Below are positions 26,582 through 36,169 of a stretch of DNA of 64,000 nucleotides, in pieces. Origin of the DNA: Eubacterium sp. (lineage in GTDB: Bacteria; Bacillota; Clostridia; Oscillospirales; Acutalibacteraceae); NCBI GenBank assembly GCA_022511225.1, contig JAFLRZ010000004.1, positions 62,001-126,000 of the forward strand. Direction: 5' to 3'. The translations under genes and the position numbers were made by a program. The notes below the pieces were generated by a model, which worked only from the letters and a program-made list of their open reading frames with translations, had not been told where the DNA came from and searched no databases. The stretch's first letter is position 1, and the number at the start of each line of letters is the position of its first letter.

Positions 26582-27292
26582 ATGACAAAAACTACACAGC
26601 TCTATGAGGGCAAGGCTAAAAAGGTATGGGCAACTGAGGATCCTGAAATTGTTATCGTTGATTACAAGGATGATGCAACGGCATTTAACGGCATCAAGAA
26701 AGGTACAATCGTAGGCAAAGGCGTTGTTAACAACAGAATGTCTAACCTTCTTATGCAGCTTCTTGAAAAGAACGGTGTTCCTACCCACTACGTTGAGGAG
26801 CTTTCAGACAGAGAAACAGCAGTAAAAAAGGTAACAATCGTTCCTCTTGAAGTAATTATCCGTAACCGTGCAGCAGGCTCAATCTGCAAAAGACTCGGTC
26901 TTGAAGAAGGTATGGACTTCGTTTGCCCTTCAATCGAGTTTTCATATAAGGACGATGATCTCGGTGATCCGCTTATCAACGGTTATCATGCTGTATCCTG
27001 CGGCTTTGCTACACAGGAAGAGGTTGATACAATCAAGAAAATGGCTTTCACTGTAAATGACGTGCTTAAAGAGTACTTCGCATCAATCGGTGTTGAGCTT
27101 ATCGACTTTAAGCTCGAATTCGGAAAGACTGCTGACGGCACAATCGTTCTTGCTGACGAAATCAGTCCTGACACCTGCCGCTTCTGGGATATTGAAACTC
27201 ACGAGAAGCTTGACAAGGACCGCTTCCGCAGAGATATGGGCGGTGTAGAGGACGCATACGCAGAAATGATGAAGAGAGTAGGACTTGAATAA
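26582..27292 (+). CDS. purC: Phosphoribosylaminoimidazole-succinocarboxamide synthase
   Basis: A 236-residue SAICAR synthetase of purine biosynthesis. Motifs: [10 protein letters not shown], the [15 protein letters not shown] signature and [12 protein letters not shown]. The start chosen is ATG 26582 because AAGGAG (26567-26572) is 9 nt before it; an in-frame ATG at 26576 is only 3 nt from the ribosome binding site. The stop overlaps the first base of purB. Confidence 0.95.
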   Translation: MTKTTQLYEGKAKKVWATEDPEIVIVDYKDDATAFNGIKKGTIVGKGVVNNRMSNLLMQLLEKNGVPTHYVEELSDRETAVKKVTIVPLEVIIRNRAAGSICKRLGLEEGMDFVCPSIEFSYKDDDLGDPLINGYHAVSCGFATQEEVDTIKKMAFTVNDVLKEYFASIGVELIDFKLEFGKTADGTIVLADEISPDTCRFWDIETHEKLDKDRFRRDMGGVEDAYAEMMKRVGLE

Positions 27293-28728
27293 TGAGTAAC
27301 AATAATACTTATAACTCACCCTTTAACGCGCGCTACGCTTCAAAGGAAATGCAGTATATCTATTCTCCTGACTTTAAATTCAAAACTTGGAGGAAGCTCT
27401 GGATTGCACTCGCTGAAGCAGAAAATGAGCTTGGACTGGGTGTGACAGAGGCTCAGATTGAGGAGCTTAAGGCGCACGCTGATGATATTAATTATGAGGT
27501 TGCGCAGGAGTACGAAAAGAAATTCCGTCACGACGTAATGAGTCACGTACACGCATATGGCGAGCAGTGCCCGAACGCAAGAGCTATAATTCATCTCGGC
27601 GCAACAAGCTGTTATGTAGGTGACAACACTGACGTCATCACTATGAGAGAGGCGCTTCTTCTTATCAAAAAGAAGCTTGTTAACGCTATTGCATCAGTAT
27701 CAAAATTTGCTGATGAGTACAAGGATATGCCTTGCCTCGGATTTACTCACTTCCAGCCTGCACAGCCCACAACAGTGGGAAAGAGAGCAACGCTCTGGCT
27801 TATGGATCTCGTGCTTGATTACGAGGAAATCTGCCACGTTATTGATACCCTTATGCTTCTCGGCTCAAAGGGTACAACAGGTACTCAGGCTTCCTTCCTT
27901 GAGCTGTTTGACGGCGATCACGATAAATGCAAGGAGCTTGATAAAAAGATTGCAGAGAAGATGGGCTTTAAGGCTTGCTTCCCTGTAAGCGGACAAACGT
28001 ATGCGAGAAAGCTTGATACTATCGTTTGTAACTGCCTTGGTCTTATTGCTCAGTCGTGCTGTAAGTTTTCAAATGATTTAAGACTCCTTCAGAATCTTAA
28101 AGAGATTGAAGAGCCGTTTGAGAAAAATCAGATTGGTTCATCAGCAATGGCATATAAGCGCAATCCTATGAGATCTGAGAGAATTGCTTCTCTTTCAAGA
28201 TACGTTATGATTGACGCACTCAATCCTGCGTGGACAGCATCTGCACAGTGGTTTGAGAGAACGCTTGACGACTCTGCAAATAAAAGAGTGTCCGTTGCCG
28301 AGGCTTTCCTCGCAACTGACGGTATTCTTGATTTGTATATCAACGTAACAAGCGGGCTTGTCGTTTATCCTAAGGTTATTGAAGCAAGACTTATGAGCGA
28401 GCTTCCCTTTATGGCAACAGAAAATATTATGATGGATGCCGTAAAGAAGGGCGGCGACAGACAGGAGCTACACGAGAAAATTCGTCAGCACTCAATGGCT
28501 GCAGGCGCAGTCGTTAAGGTTGAGGGCGGCAAGAACGACCTCGTTGACAGAATTGCAGCTGACCCTGCCTTTATGACTACTAAGGAGGAGATTCTTGCGA
28601 TTCTCAAGCCTGCAAATTTTGTAGGCAGAGCACCTGAACAGACAGCAGATTTCTTAAAAGAGGTTATTTCTCCTATTCTCGAAAAAGAAAAGGATTTGCT
28701 CGGTATAGACGTTGAAATTAACGTTTAA
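27292..28728 (+). CDS. purB: Adenylosuccinate lyase
   Basis: A 478-residue fumarase/aspartase-superfamily enzyme acting in two purine steps. Seen are the FRHDVMSHVHA segment, HLGATSCYVGDN, GFTHFQPAQPTTVGKR and the superfamily loop GSSAMAYKRNP with the catalytic Ser. It shares a TAATG overlap with purC, indicating translational coupling. Last gene of the ANTAR-dapF-dapL-purC-purB run. Confidence 0.96.
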   Translation: MSNNNTYNSPFNARYASKEMQYIYSPDFKFKTWRKLWIALAEAENELGLGVTEAQIEELKAHADDINYEVAQEYEKKFRHDVMSHVHAYGEQCPNARAIIHLGATSCYVGDNTDVITMREALLLIKKKLVNAIASVSKFADEYKDMPCLGFTHFQPAQPTTVGKRATLWLMDLVLDYEEICHVIDTLMLLGSKGTTGTQASFLELFDGDHDKCKELDKKIAEKMGFKACFPVSGQTYARKLDTIVCNCLGLIAQSCCKFSNDLRLLQNLKEIEEPFEKNQIGSSAMAYKRNPMRSERIASLSRYVMIDALNPAWTASAQWFERTLDDSANKRVSVAEAFLATDGILDLYINVTSGLVVYPKVIEARLMSELPFMATENIMMDAVKKGGDRQELHEKIRQHSMAAGAVVKVEGGKNDLVDRIAADPAFMTTKEEILAILKPANFVGRAPEQTADFLKEVISPILEKEKDLLGIDVEINV

Positions 28729-28745
28729 TTAATTATGATACAGAA

Positions 28746-28779
28746 AATGCGGTATCTCACGTTAGTGAGATACCGCATT
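28746..28779. terminator. Intrinsic terminator after purB
   Basis: AATGCGGTATCTCAC (28746-28760) / GTGAGATACCGCATT (28765-28779) is a perfect 15-bp stem with a GTTA loop between convergent purB and the Fn3 gene. T-runs are weak, but the stem is strong. Confidence 0.75.
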
Positions 28780-28797
28780 AATTATTTGTTCATTTAT

Positions 28798-29946
28798 TTA
28801 TTTCTTAACTTTAACAGTCTTATAGCTGCTCCATGAGCCGTACTTTTTCTTGCCGTCAACTGTCTTGTACGCACGAACCTTTACAGAATATTTTTTGCCG
28901 CCCTTAAGACCGGTGATTGTTTTCTGTACAGTTTTTGCATTGCTTACTGTAACGTACTTTGTAGTGCTCTTTGTAAACTTAGTTGATGTGCTGTATGCAA
29001 TCTGATAACCGCTTACGTTTGCACCCTTCTTCCACTTTACAACAAGCTTCTTTGACTTTGGAGAGGTTACTGAAGAAAGAGTAATCTTTTTAGGCTTAAT
29101 GATAAATGTTTTAGTCATTGAGCCTGAATACTTGCTGCCCTTAAACGTTACGGTTACAGTAGCCTTACCCGGCTTAATGTTGTTTGAGTACTTAACCCTG
29201 TAATTAGCAGAGGAAATCTTATTTCCCTTTCTGTCCTTAACTGTAACAGTAGGCTTTTTCTGCTTAGCGTTGTAAACACAAGAGGTATAGCTTAAGGTTA
29301 ACGTTTTAGGTCTATAGTATGTTTCAATAGTCTTTTCGTAGGCGCATCCTGTGCAGGTCTGGAATTTTCCTCCGTCATATGAGAACACTTCATCAATTTC
29401 GGCATAATATTCGTAATAAGCCTCTTCTGTTTCAATATTGCCGTAGGTATGAGTGTGAGTAGTAACCTTAAGGTTAGCAGAGTAAACACCTGTTTCAGAG
29501 CCCATAACTATAATATAGTACGTGTTGCCGGCGGTGAGCTTTGCACCTGTCTTGAGATTTGACTCAGGCTCTTTTGAATAAAAGGTTGCGCCGGCAGATG
29601 CCTCTTTTGCATAAATTTCTTCGTCAAAATCTTCTGACTCAACAGTGAAGCTGATTAATCCAACCTCAGGCACCTTGTCTAACGAAAATTCATACCATCT
29701 GGTAGTTGTAGGCTCAAATTTGACAAGGCAAAAGTATTCCTTCATCGTAGTAGCCTGAGAGTTAATCGACACAGGACAAGTTCCGGATTTTGTCTTACTG
29801 TCCCATTGAAGTGTTACTGCACTCTTGTAAAGCTCCATAACACCGTTTATAAAGTCATCAAGTTCGTCAGCCTTAGCAACGGCATTGAAGCTGAAACAGC
29901 TTACAAGCATTACTAATGACATAAGCAGAGATAAAAGTTTTTTCAT
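28798..29946 (-). CDS. Secreted protein with C-terminal fibronectin type III domain
   Basis: A 382-residue exported protein: signal peptide (LLSLLMSLVMLVSCFSFNAVA), a beta-rich N-terminal domain of ~130 residues resembling bacterial pre-peptidase-like domains (a FSLDKV...ISFTVESEDF strand pattern, ending with YYIIVMGSETGVYSANL), a His-Thr-rich linker containing a CTGCAYEKT zinc-ribbon-like pair, a ~75-residue Ig-like piece, and a C-terminal Fn3 domain (KLVVKWKKGANVSGYQIAYS, ITGLKGGKKYSVKVRAY). The end is very basic. No anchor is visible. It probably acts at the cell surface or is released; the ligand is unknown. Confidence 0.8.
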   Translation of the reverse strand: MKKLLSLLMSLVMLVSCFSFNAVAKADELDDFINGVMELYKSAVTLQWDSKTKSGTCPVSINSQATTMKEYFCLVKFEPTTTRWYEFSLDKVPEVGLISFTVESEDFDEEIYAKEASAGATFYSKEPESNLKTGAKLTAGNTYYIIVMGSETGVYSANLKVTTHTHTYGNIETEEAYYEYYAEIDEVFSYDGGKFQTCTGCAYEKTIETYYRPKTLTLSYTSCVYNAKQKKPTVTVKDRKGNKISSANYRVKYSNNIKPGKATVTVTFKGSKYSGSMTKTFIIKPKKITLSSVTSPKSKKLVVKWKKGANVSGYQIAYSTSTKFTKSTTKYVTVSNAKTVQKTITGLKGGKKYSVKVRAYKTVDGKKKYGSWSSYKTVKVKK

Positions 29947-29980
29947 AATAATTTTCCTTTCTTTATTAGTTTACGTCTAT

Positions 29981-30010
29981 ATTATAGACCCTACATATAA
30001 GTACTGTAAA
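29981..30010 (-). promoter_or_regulatory. Putative sigma-A promoter of the Fn3 protein
   Basis: On the minus strand TTTACA (30005-30010), 18-nt spacer, TATAAT (29981-29986), 35 nt before the start codon. Confidence 0.6.
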
Positions 30011-30069
30011 GAGGTAAAATGTCACAAAAAAATAATTTATATTTTGTTTATTATTTTGTTTTATCAAAT

Positions 30070-31872
30070 TTATCCGTTTTTGTATTTTTCAGCCTGTAGA
30101 TTAAACATATAAGCGTATGTGCCGTTTTGCTCCATAAGCTCACTATGCGAGCCTGATTCTATAATCCTGCCGTTTTCCATTACGTAAATTTTGTCGGCAT
30201 TGATAGTAGTGGAAAGCCTGTGCGAAATGAATATAACCGTCTTGTTCTTTGCTGCATCAAGCATTGCCTGATTGAGCTTGTACTCAGCAACAGGGTCAAG
30301 ATTTGCCGACGGCTCATCAAGAATAACGTAAGGGCACTCCTTATAAAATGCTCGTGCAATTGCAATCTTCTGTGCCTCACCGCCTGACGTCATTATTCCG
30401 TCATCATCAAATTCACGAAGTACAGGAGTTTCGGTACCGTTTTTAAGCTGCTTGTTAAATCCTGAATGCTCGAGCGACTTTATTACCCTGTCTTTGTCAT
30501 ATTCTTTTTCGAGTGCAACGTTTTCGCCTATATTGCAGGCAAAGAGCTGAAAATCCTGAAATACAGCGGCAAATCTATCTCGGTGCGACTGTATTGTGAC
30601 ATCTCTTATATTCTCGTTATCAATAAGAATTTCACCATTGCTTGCGTCATAAAGCCTTAAAATAAGATTAGTAAGAGTTGTTTTTCCTGCTCCGTTATAG
30701 CCGACGAGCGCAACCTTTTCATACGGCTTAATTGTGATATTAATATCCTTAAGCGTAGGCTCATCATTGCCGGGGTAGGTGAAAGAAAGATTTTTTATCT
30801 CGATAGGCTTCGGCTCGCTTATTTCAGCAGTTTTAGCGCCGTCAAGAATTTTCTTCTCTGTTTTAAGAAATTTTCTGTACTTTTCTATCATCTTAGCACG
30901 CTCTGAGAAGTTTCTGATTGCGGCAACTGTCAAAAACGAGAATGACATAGCTATAGAAAAAGCACCATTGAAGCTTGCTACAAAATCACCTGCGGAAAGT
31001 GTTTTCTTTTCGAGCACGCAGTAGCCGAGATAAAGCGGAAGGATAAACATAAATCCAATGATTTGCACACCGGACTCCTGAATGAAATACATAATGTCAA
31101 TTCTTCTGACGTATTTTATCTGGCTGTCGCATACCTCCTGAGCCGCCTCGTTATATCTCTTCATAAGCAGTGGCATAATGCCGTTCATTCTGACTTCTTT
31201 AACATAGTCCTGAAGATAAAACACCCTTGCAAAGTAGTCCGCCTTGCGGTGAAGTCGATTGTTTTCCTCACGCCTTATCATCTGAAGCTCACCGATTTTT
31301 GCGCTTATAGGGGTAAAAATAATAACTATCACTGCAATAATAAGCAGACATATCGGGTCAATAGTAAATATAATTGAGCCGATTGTTAAAAGTGAAATAA
31401 GCTCTCCGACATAGTGTTGCACAAGTCCGAGAATGTTCTGAATATTATCAGACGAGGACTCTATGGTAAGAATGAAATTGTTGTAAAACTTTGGATTGTC
31501 ATAATTTTCAAGGTCAAGCTCCTTTGCTTTCTGATAAAGCGTTGAGTTAAGACCTCTGTAAGCCTTTTCTCTTGCTACGTTCCAGTAAAATTCCCTGAAA
31601 AGTGCGTTTGCCATTGCCGTAGCAAGAAGCACTGCTGCAATTATTCCGACTATTGTAATAACCTGCTTTGCCGTTCCACCGTTAGTCACAACGTCTACCA
31701 TATACTTTACACCGAGAACGGATATAATTCTGTACGGCAGTGTTCTTACAACTCCGAATACCATTTCACCTATAACAAGACCGGGTGAAACCTTAAAAAG
31801 CAGAATAACAAAGTAGACGAGATTTGAAAGCATTGAATGCTGTGATTTGTCTTTTTTCTTTCTATTCTTCAT
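30070..31872 (-). CDS. ABC exporter subunit (membrane plus ATPase domain), second of a pair
   Basis: A 600-residue half-transporter with six membrane helices and a C-terminal ATPase. Walker A GYNGAGKTT, a Q-loop in FAAVFQDFQLF, an ABC signature region TSGGEAQKIAIARA and Walker B YVILDEPSANLDP are complete, with the H-loop SHRLS. The start is ATG 31872 behind GGAGGGAGGTG; it overlaps the stop of the first subunit by 11 nt. A longer frame from 31971 lies within that gene. The pair probably forms a heterodimeric exporter; the substrate is unknown. Confidence 0.9.
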   Translation of the reverse strand: MKNRKKKDKSQHSMLSNLVYFVILLFKVSPGLVIGEMVFGVVRTLPYRIISVLGVKYMVDVVTNGGTAKQVITIVGIIAAVLLATAMANALFREFYWNVAREKAYRGLNSTLYQKAKELDLENYDNPKFYNNFILTIESSSDNIQNILGLVQHYVGELISLLTIGSIIFTIDPICLLIIAVIVIIFTPISAKIGELQMIRREENNRLHRKADYFARVFYLQDYVKEVRMNGIMPLLMKRYNEAAQEVCDSQIKYVRRIDIMYFIQESGVQIIGFMFILPLYLGYCVLEKKTLSAGDFVASFNGAFSIAMSFSFLTVAAIRNFSERAKMIEKYRKFLKTEKKILDGAKTAEISEPKPIEIKNLSFTYPGNDEPTLKDINITIKPYEKVALVGYNGAGKTTLTNLILRLYDASNGEILIDNENIRDVTIQSHRDRFAAVFQDFQLFACNIGENVALEKEYDKDRVIKSLEHSGFNKQLKNGTETPVLREFDDDGIMTSGGEAQKIAIARAFYKECPYVILDEPSANLDPVAEYKLNQAMLDAAKNKTVIFISHRLSTTINADKIYVMENGRIIESGSHSELMEQNGTYAYMFNLQAEKYKNG

Positions 31873-33685
31873 TTTCGGCACCTCCCTCCTTGTAGGCTGA
31901 TGCCTGCATAGTAAACATCTGGCAGTATTTGCCGTTTTGCTGCATAAGCTGATGATGACTTCCGCTTTCAATTACGGTGCCGTTTTCAAGAACAAATATG
32001 TTTTGCGATAAAACGGCACTTGAAAGCCTGTGTGAAATATAAATAACCGTCTTATTTTCGGTTGCGGAAATAAGATTTTCATACATTTTGTATTCAGCAA
32101 TAGGGTCAAGAGCAGAGCTCGGCTCGTCAAGAATTGCAATATCAAATTCTTTAGCAAATATTCTTGCAACTGCTGTTTTCTGCGCCTCTCCGCCTGAAAG
32201 TCCGATACCGTTTTCATCAAACTCTCTTGTCAGAAGTGTGTTGCCCTTATTCTCAAATTCCGATATTTTGTTCCATACACCGCTTTGCTTAAGCGCATTT
32301 TCTGCAATTATTTCATCCTCGGGGGTGCACTCTCGGCACAGTACGTTCTCGTTTACCGAAATCGCAAAGGTCTTATAATCCTGAAATACTGTTGCAAAGC
32401 GTGAACGTAGTGACTCCTGCTTGTATTCCTTTATGTTTCTGCCGTTATAGAGGATTTCTCCCTCAGTAACGTCATAAAATCTCAAAAGAAGCTTTACGAG
32501 AGTTGACTTGCCTGCACCGTTTATACCTACTATGGCAATTGTCTGCCCCTTTTCAATTTTTAGATTTACGTTAGTAAGTGAATACTGCTCTGCAGACGGA
32601 TATTTGAAGCTTACGTTTTTCAGCTCAAGACTCTCAAATTCCCCTGCCTCAAGCTCGCCGTCATTGACTGATGATTCGTATTCAAAAAAGTCACGAAGAT
32701 TCTGGAAAAAGAATGCAACCTGAGTCAGGTCAGAAAAGCTTCTTGCAATGCCCTGAGCTGCAGTTGATACTGAACGAATAGAGGAGAGCACTACGGAAAA
32801 GCCCGAAATGTCAAGTGCCTTGGTAGCAACAAACTGATATCCTGCATAAGCGTATGTGCCCACCATCGGCACTATTTCACCAAGCAGGGAGCTCATCATA
32901 CTGTAGAGAAAAAGCTTTAAGCCGTAATCCTTAAGTATCTGAATATTGCCGTTGATTGCATTGTTAAATTTTTTCATAATAACGGAAAAAATGCCGGAGG
33001 TTCTCATATCCTTAGAGAAGTCTTTAAGAAAAACAGTTCTCTGTATATATGACTTTATTCGGTTATTTCCTGTCATTTTCACATCTCGTCTGAATACAAC
33101 CTTGCTCTTGTAAACCTCTACGACGAACGTAAGCAGTACAGGCGCAAGGAAAAGGAGATAAGCCTTGTCTATGGAAGCCACAATTCCTATAACTGAAACG
33201 AACGAAAAAAGAGAGCCGAGCACGATAGATAAGTTCCAAGAGAACATCACAAAATATCCTCTTGTAAGTATATCTGTTGCACGCTGATATTTGTCGTAAA
33301 AGTCGGGGTCCTCGTAACAGCTTACGTCTACGCTTCCTGCCTTTTCAAATATCATATTGTTAAGTTGCTTGAATATCCTTTTCTGCCCTGTATTCGTTAC
33401 GTAGTCGCCCCAGACGGAAATTGATTCCGTAACAAGTCCGACTGCAAGAAAGGCAATAAGGTATTTTACGTAGTAGTCAAAGCTTCCGTTTCCTGTAATT
33501 GCGCTTAAAAGCACCTTTAGGAATAATACGCTTTGAATAAAATCTCTGAATAAATCAGTAGCTATTTCCGATATGATACCGCTGATTAAAAACCATTTGT
33601 CAGCCTTAAAAAGCAGTTTTGTTGCCCATATTAAGTTTTTTACAACAGGTACCTTTTCTCTTTCCTCGTTAGGTATCCAAGGCAT
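31862..33685 (-). CDS. ABC exporter subunit (membrane plus ATPase domain), first of a pair
   Basis: A 607-residue half-transporter. The six-helix membrane domain is followed by Walker A GINGAGKST, the Q-loop FATVFQDYKTF, signature LSGGEAQKTAVARI, Walker B DIAILDEPSSALDP and SHRLS. The start is ATG 33685; an in-frame GTG at 33694 overlaps the GAGAGGTG ribosome binding site. Close relative of the downstream subunit. It follows the metallophosphoesterase gene by 12 nt, so the three form one operon. Confidence 0.9.
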   Translation of the reverse strand: MPWIPNEEREKVPVVKNLIWATKLLFKADKWFLISGIISEIATDLFRDFIQSVLFLKVLLSAITGNGSFDYYVKYLIAFLAVGLVTESISVWGDYVTNTGQKRIFKQLNNMIFEKAGSVDVSCYEDPDFYDKYQRATDILTRGYFVMFSWNLSIVLGSLFSFVSVIGIVASIDKAYLLFLAPVLLTFVVEVYKSKVVFRRDVKMTGNNRIKSYIQRTVFLKDFSKDMRTSGIFSVIMKKFNNAINGNIQILKDYGLKLFLYSMMSSLLGEIVPMVGTYAYAGYQFVATKALDISGFSVVLSSIRSVSTAAQGIARSFSDLTQVAFFFQNLRDFFEYESSVNDGELEAGEFESLELKNVSFKYPSAEQYSLTNVNLKIEKGQTIAIVGINGAGKSTLVKLLLRFYDVTEGEILYNGRNIKEYKQESLRSRFATVFQDYKTFAISVNENVLCRECTPEDEIIAENALKQSGVWNKISEFENKGNTLLTREFDENGIGLSGGEAQKTAVARIFAKEFDIAILDEPSSALDPIAEYKMYENLISATENKTVIYISHRLSSAVLSQNIFVLENGTVIESGSHHQLMQQNGKYCQMFTMQASAYKEGGAENEE

Positions 33686-33697
33686 TATTTTCACCTC

Positions 33698-34507
33698 TCA
33701 TATGTAATATATCTGAGTAGTCATTGTTTTAGTATCAAGAAGCTTTACATTACTTCTGCAAAGCTTGTCATAGGAATTACTTCCGCATCCACCGCACTGA
33801 ATTATTTTTACACCGTTCATCATAAGCTCAAACGTGTTTTTGTGATCGTGACCGAAGCACATACCCTTGAGATAAGGCGCAAGAGCCTCAAGCTGATTTG
33901 TTTTTATACTCGGAGGGCAGGGGCACTCACCGAGCTTTCCTGTATATATGATATTATCTTTGAAACGGTAATATTTTTTACCGTCACGGATTGCTCCTTT
34001 TTCTTTTTGCTCAAAAACGTCAATGCATTCCATAATGTCGGGTATAATTATATGCTGAAAGAGTATTGCCTTTTTGCCCTTGATTTTGCTTAGCGCAAAG
34101 TCAATCTGCTCAGGCTTTACGATGTCGTAAAGGCTCTCTTCACCGTCGTAATACGTACCGCTGTCAATAAAAAGCAGTGCTTCTCCGTTCATTTCAATGA
34201 GGTAATCTCTGCCGTTTGTGAGGGAATTTTTATAGCTTGAAATGATTTTAAGTATTTCATCCTTTGAGGTATCGCACTCGTCATCGTGATTTCCGAAAAC
34301 AGTGGCAAACGGAATATCACCCGTAAGATCAAGAACCTGACGCAGATATTTTTCATAATTCTTTTTAACTGCCGGACCGTGCACGGTATCACCTAAGAAA
34401 ACAATAAGCTCCGGTCTTAGCTTATTAAAAATCCTTTTCAGCGACCATAACGTATATCTGCTTCCGTGCGGTCTGTTGTGAACGTCTGCCACGAGTAAAA
34501 TTTTCAT
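33698..34507 (-). CDS. Calcineurin-like metallophosphoesterase
   Basis: A 269-residue phosphoesterase with all metal motifs: LLVADVHN (D-x-H), VFLGDTVHG (GD), FGNHDDE (GNHD), FQHIII and GHDHKN (GHxH). It has no signal peptide. It is the first gene of an operon with two ABC exporter subunits. Its substrate (nucleotide, phosphodiester or phosphoprotein) cannot be inferred. The putative promoter is about 30-60 nt upstream. Confidence 0.85.
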   Translation of the reverse strand: MKILLVADVHNRPHGSRYTLWSLKRIFNKLRPELIVFLGDTVHGPAVKKNYEKYLRQVLDLTGDIPFATVFGNHDDECDTSKDEILKIISSYKNSLTNGRDYLIEMNGEALLFIDSGTYYDGEESLYDIVKPEQIDFALSKIKGKKAILFQHIIIPDIMECIDVFEQKEKGAIRDGKKYYRFKDNIIYTGKLGECPCPPSIKTNQLEALAPYLKGMCFGHDHKNTFELMMNGVKIIQCGGCGSNSYDKLCRSNVKLLDTKTMTTQIYYI

Positions 34508-34536
34508 TTCTTTACCTCATTAATTATTTACATCTA

Positions 34537-34565
34537 ATAATATCAAATTGCATTTTTCTTTTCAA
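34537..34565 (-). promoter_or_regulatory. Putative sigma-A promoter of the phosphoesterase-ABC operon
   Basis: On the minus strand TTGAAA (34560-34565), 17-nt spacer, TATTAT (34537-34542). Confidence 0.5.
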
Positions 34566-34627
34566 TACTTGATTATCTATTCTAAAAATATTAATTTTAA
34601 CATAAATATCGAGTAGCATTTGAAAGC

Positions 34628-34663
34628 AACCAAAAGGAGCTGTAACAACAGCTCCTTTTGGTT
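34628..34663. terminator. Intrinsic terminator after the methyltransferase gene
   Basis: AACCAAAAGGAGCTGT (34628-34643) and ACAGCTCCTTTTGGTT (34648-34663) make a perfect 16-bp stem with an AACA loop. Its 5' arm overlaps the last codon region of the minus-strand methyltransferase gene. Confidence 0.8.
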
Positions 34664-35423
34664 ACATATAGTACCACGTTAAGAATATCTTGTGTTTGAC
34701 CGTGAATTCTTCGGGGTATTTTTCTTTCAGCATCGACATATGTTCTTTGTCAAATTGTAAAATTTGCTCCTCATTCATAGAAGCCATTACGCCTCTGCTT
34801 GACATCATTCTGCCGTGCCAAGTTTCTCTTGTGAACGGAAGGTCTACTACTAATGTGTCCATGTGGGGATTATCAAAATAGTGTGTTCTTAAATCCTTTA
34901 AGGAAGGTGAAGCACCTGCCCAAGAATCATTAATTTTCTTCACTAAATTGTTTGAATCAAAAGTGATAGAATCTTCTTTCATATAACTCATATATACTTT
35001 AAGAAAAATGCCGCCCTCTTTAAGCATAGACTTAATTTTAGGAACAATAATGTTAGGGTCAAAATACCAAAAGCATTGGCAAGCGGTGATTGCATCAAAC
35101 GTATTTTCAGGATAATCTATATCTTCTGCAGATTTCACTTCATACCTGATATTATCAAGTCGTTTAGACAGAACAATTGCTTCGTCTATCTGACTTTTGG
35201 CAATATCCGTTGCAATGATATTAGCTCCATACTTTGCCATGCTTCTTGGAAGTACACCTGTTCCGGTGCCTAAATCAAGCCAGTTGCTACCTTTAACACC
35301 AATTCCGAGTTCATACAGTTTATTAAATAATTCCTCCGGATAAATGTCTCTATATTTTGCATAGGCTTTAGAGGTTTTACCAAAGTCGAAATATTTACCG
35401 TTATCAATTGATATTTTATCCAT
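34662..35423 (-). CDS. Class I SAM-dependent methyltransferase
   Basis: A 253-residue methyltransferase of the Methyltransf_11/25 type. Motif I is WLDLGTGTGVLPRSMA, then IIATDIAKSQIDEA (acidic loop), and FDAITACQCFWYF with the post-I region. No subtype signature points to a substrate. AGGAGG precedes the ATG. It starts 27 nt after the hibernation factor gene and probably shares its transcript. Confidence 0.85.
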   Translation of the reverse strand: MDKISIDNGKYFDFGKTSKAYAKYRDIYPEELFNKLYELGIGVKGSNWLDLGTGTGVLPRSMAKYGANIIATDIAKSQIDEAIVLSKRLDNIRYEVKSAEDIDYPENTFDAITACQCFWYFDPNIIVPKIKSMLKEGGIFLKVYMSYMKEDSITFDSNNLVKKINDSWAGASPSLKDLRTHYFDNPHMDTLVVDLPFTRETWHGRMMSSRGVMASMNEEQILQFDKEHMSMLKEKYPEEFTVKHKIFLTWYYM

Positions 35424-35450
35424 ATTACCTCCTATTTACAGTGCTTGCCT

Positions 35451-35999
35451 TTATTCGCATATCAGCTTGCCGTAACCCTTGCCGCGCTGATACAAAATCC
35501 TCGTATCTCCTTCAACACCGAGGTATACAAAGAAGCTGTGACCGAGCATTTCCATCTGAACGATAGCCTCATCGTCTGTCATCATCTGCAGAGAAATCTT
35601 TTTCGTTCTTTTGATATCTAACGAATCACCGTCAAAATTATCAAAGTTGTCCATTGTAATTTCTTCATCAAGAGGAATAAATGCATCGGCAATTTCGTCA
35701 ATTGCACCCTTGCGCTTTTTATCTACAAGTAAGGTCTTGAGTTTTCTGATTTTTCTCTTAAGATCATCAACTGCCATATCAATTGAAGGCTCGATTTTGT
35801 CCGCAATAGCCTCACCGCGTATAAATGAACCGACATTCAGTACCGTGATATCGCACTTATAACCGTCTTTGATTTTTGAAAGGGTTATATCAAAGGATGC
35901 AGATTCAGGCAGCATTTTCTCAATTCTTTTAATTTCCTTTTCAATTCCGTCTTTTGCGCCTTGCTTAATATCAAAGCCTCTCGCTGTAATTTTAATCAT
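35451..35999 (-). CDS. hpf: Ribosome hibernation-promoting factor, long form
   Basis: A 182-residue protein. The N-terminal S30AE domain (MIKITARGFDIKQGAKDGIE, then the ITLSKIKDGYKCDITV strand) is joined to the C-terminal dimerisation domain (KKISLQMMTDDEAIVQMEML, GHSFFVYLGVEGD). Long HPF pairs 70S ribosomes into inactive 100S dimers in stationary phase. The start is ATG 35999 with AGGAGG 9 nt before it; the longer frame from 36059 has no ribosome binding site near its start. Confidence 0.93.
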   Translation of the reverse strand: MIKITARGFDIKQGAKDGIEKEIKRIEKMLPESASFDITLSKIKDGYKCDITVLNVGSFIRGEAIADKIEPSIDMAVDDLKRKIRKLKTLLVDKKRKGAIDEIADAFIPLDEEITMDNFDNFDGDSLDIKRTKKISLQMMTDDEAIVQMEMLGHSFFVYLGVEGDTRILYQRGKGYGKLICE

Positions 36000-36120
36000 A
36001 TATATCAGCCTCCTGCTGTGTGGATTTGGAGAATTAATCCTCCCAACTATATTATACACCGACTTTCAGACAATAAAAAGTATTTACTTTACTTCGTGAT
36101 TATGCTATAATATTAAACGA

Positions 36121-36154
36121 AATGCGGACAGTCTTTTCATAGACTGTCCGCATT
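36121..36154. terminator. Intrinsic terminator
   Basis: AATGCGGACAGTCT (36121-36134) / AGACTGTCCGCATT (36141-36154): perfect 14-bp stem downstream of the minus-strand glycerophosphodiesterase gene. Confidence 0.8.
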
Positions 36155-36169
36155 AATTACGTTTAGGGA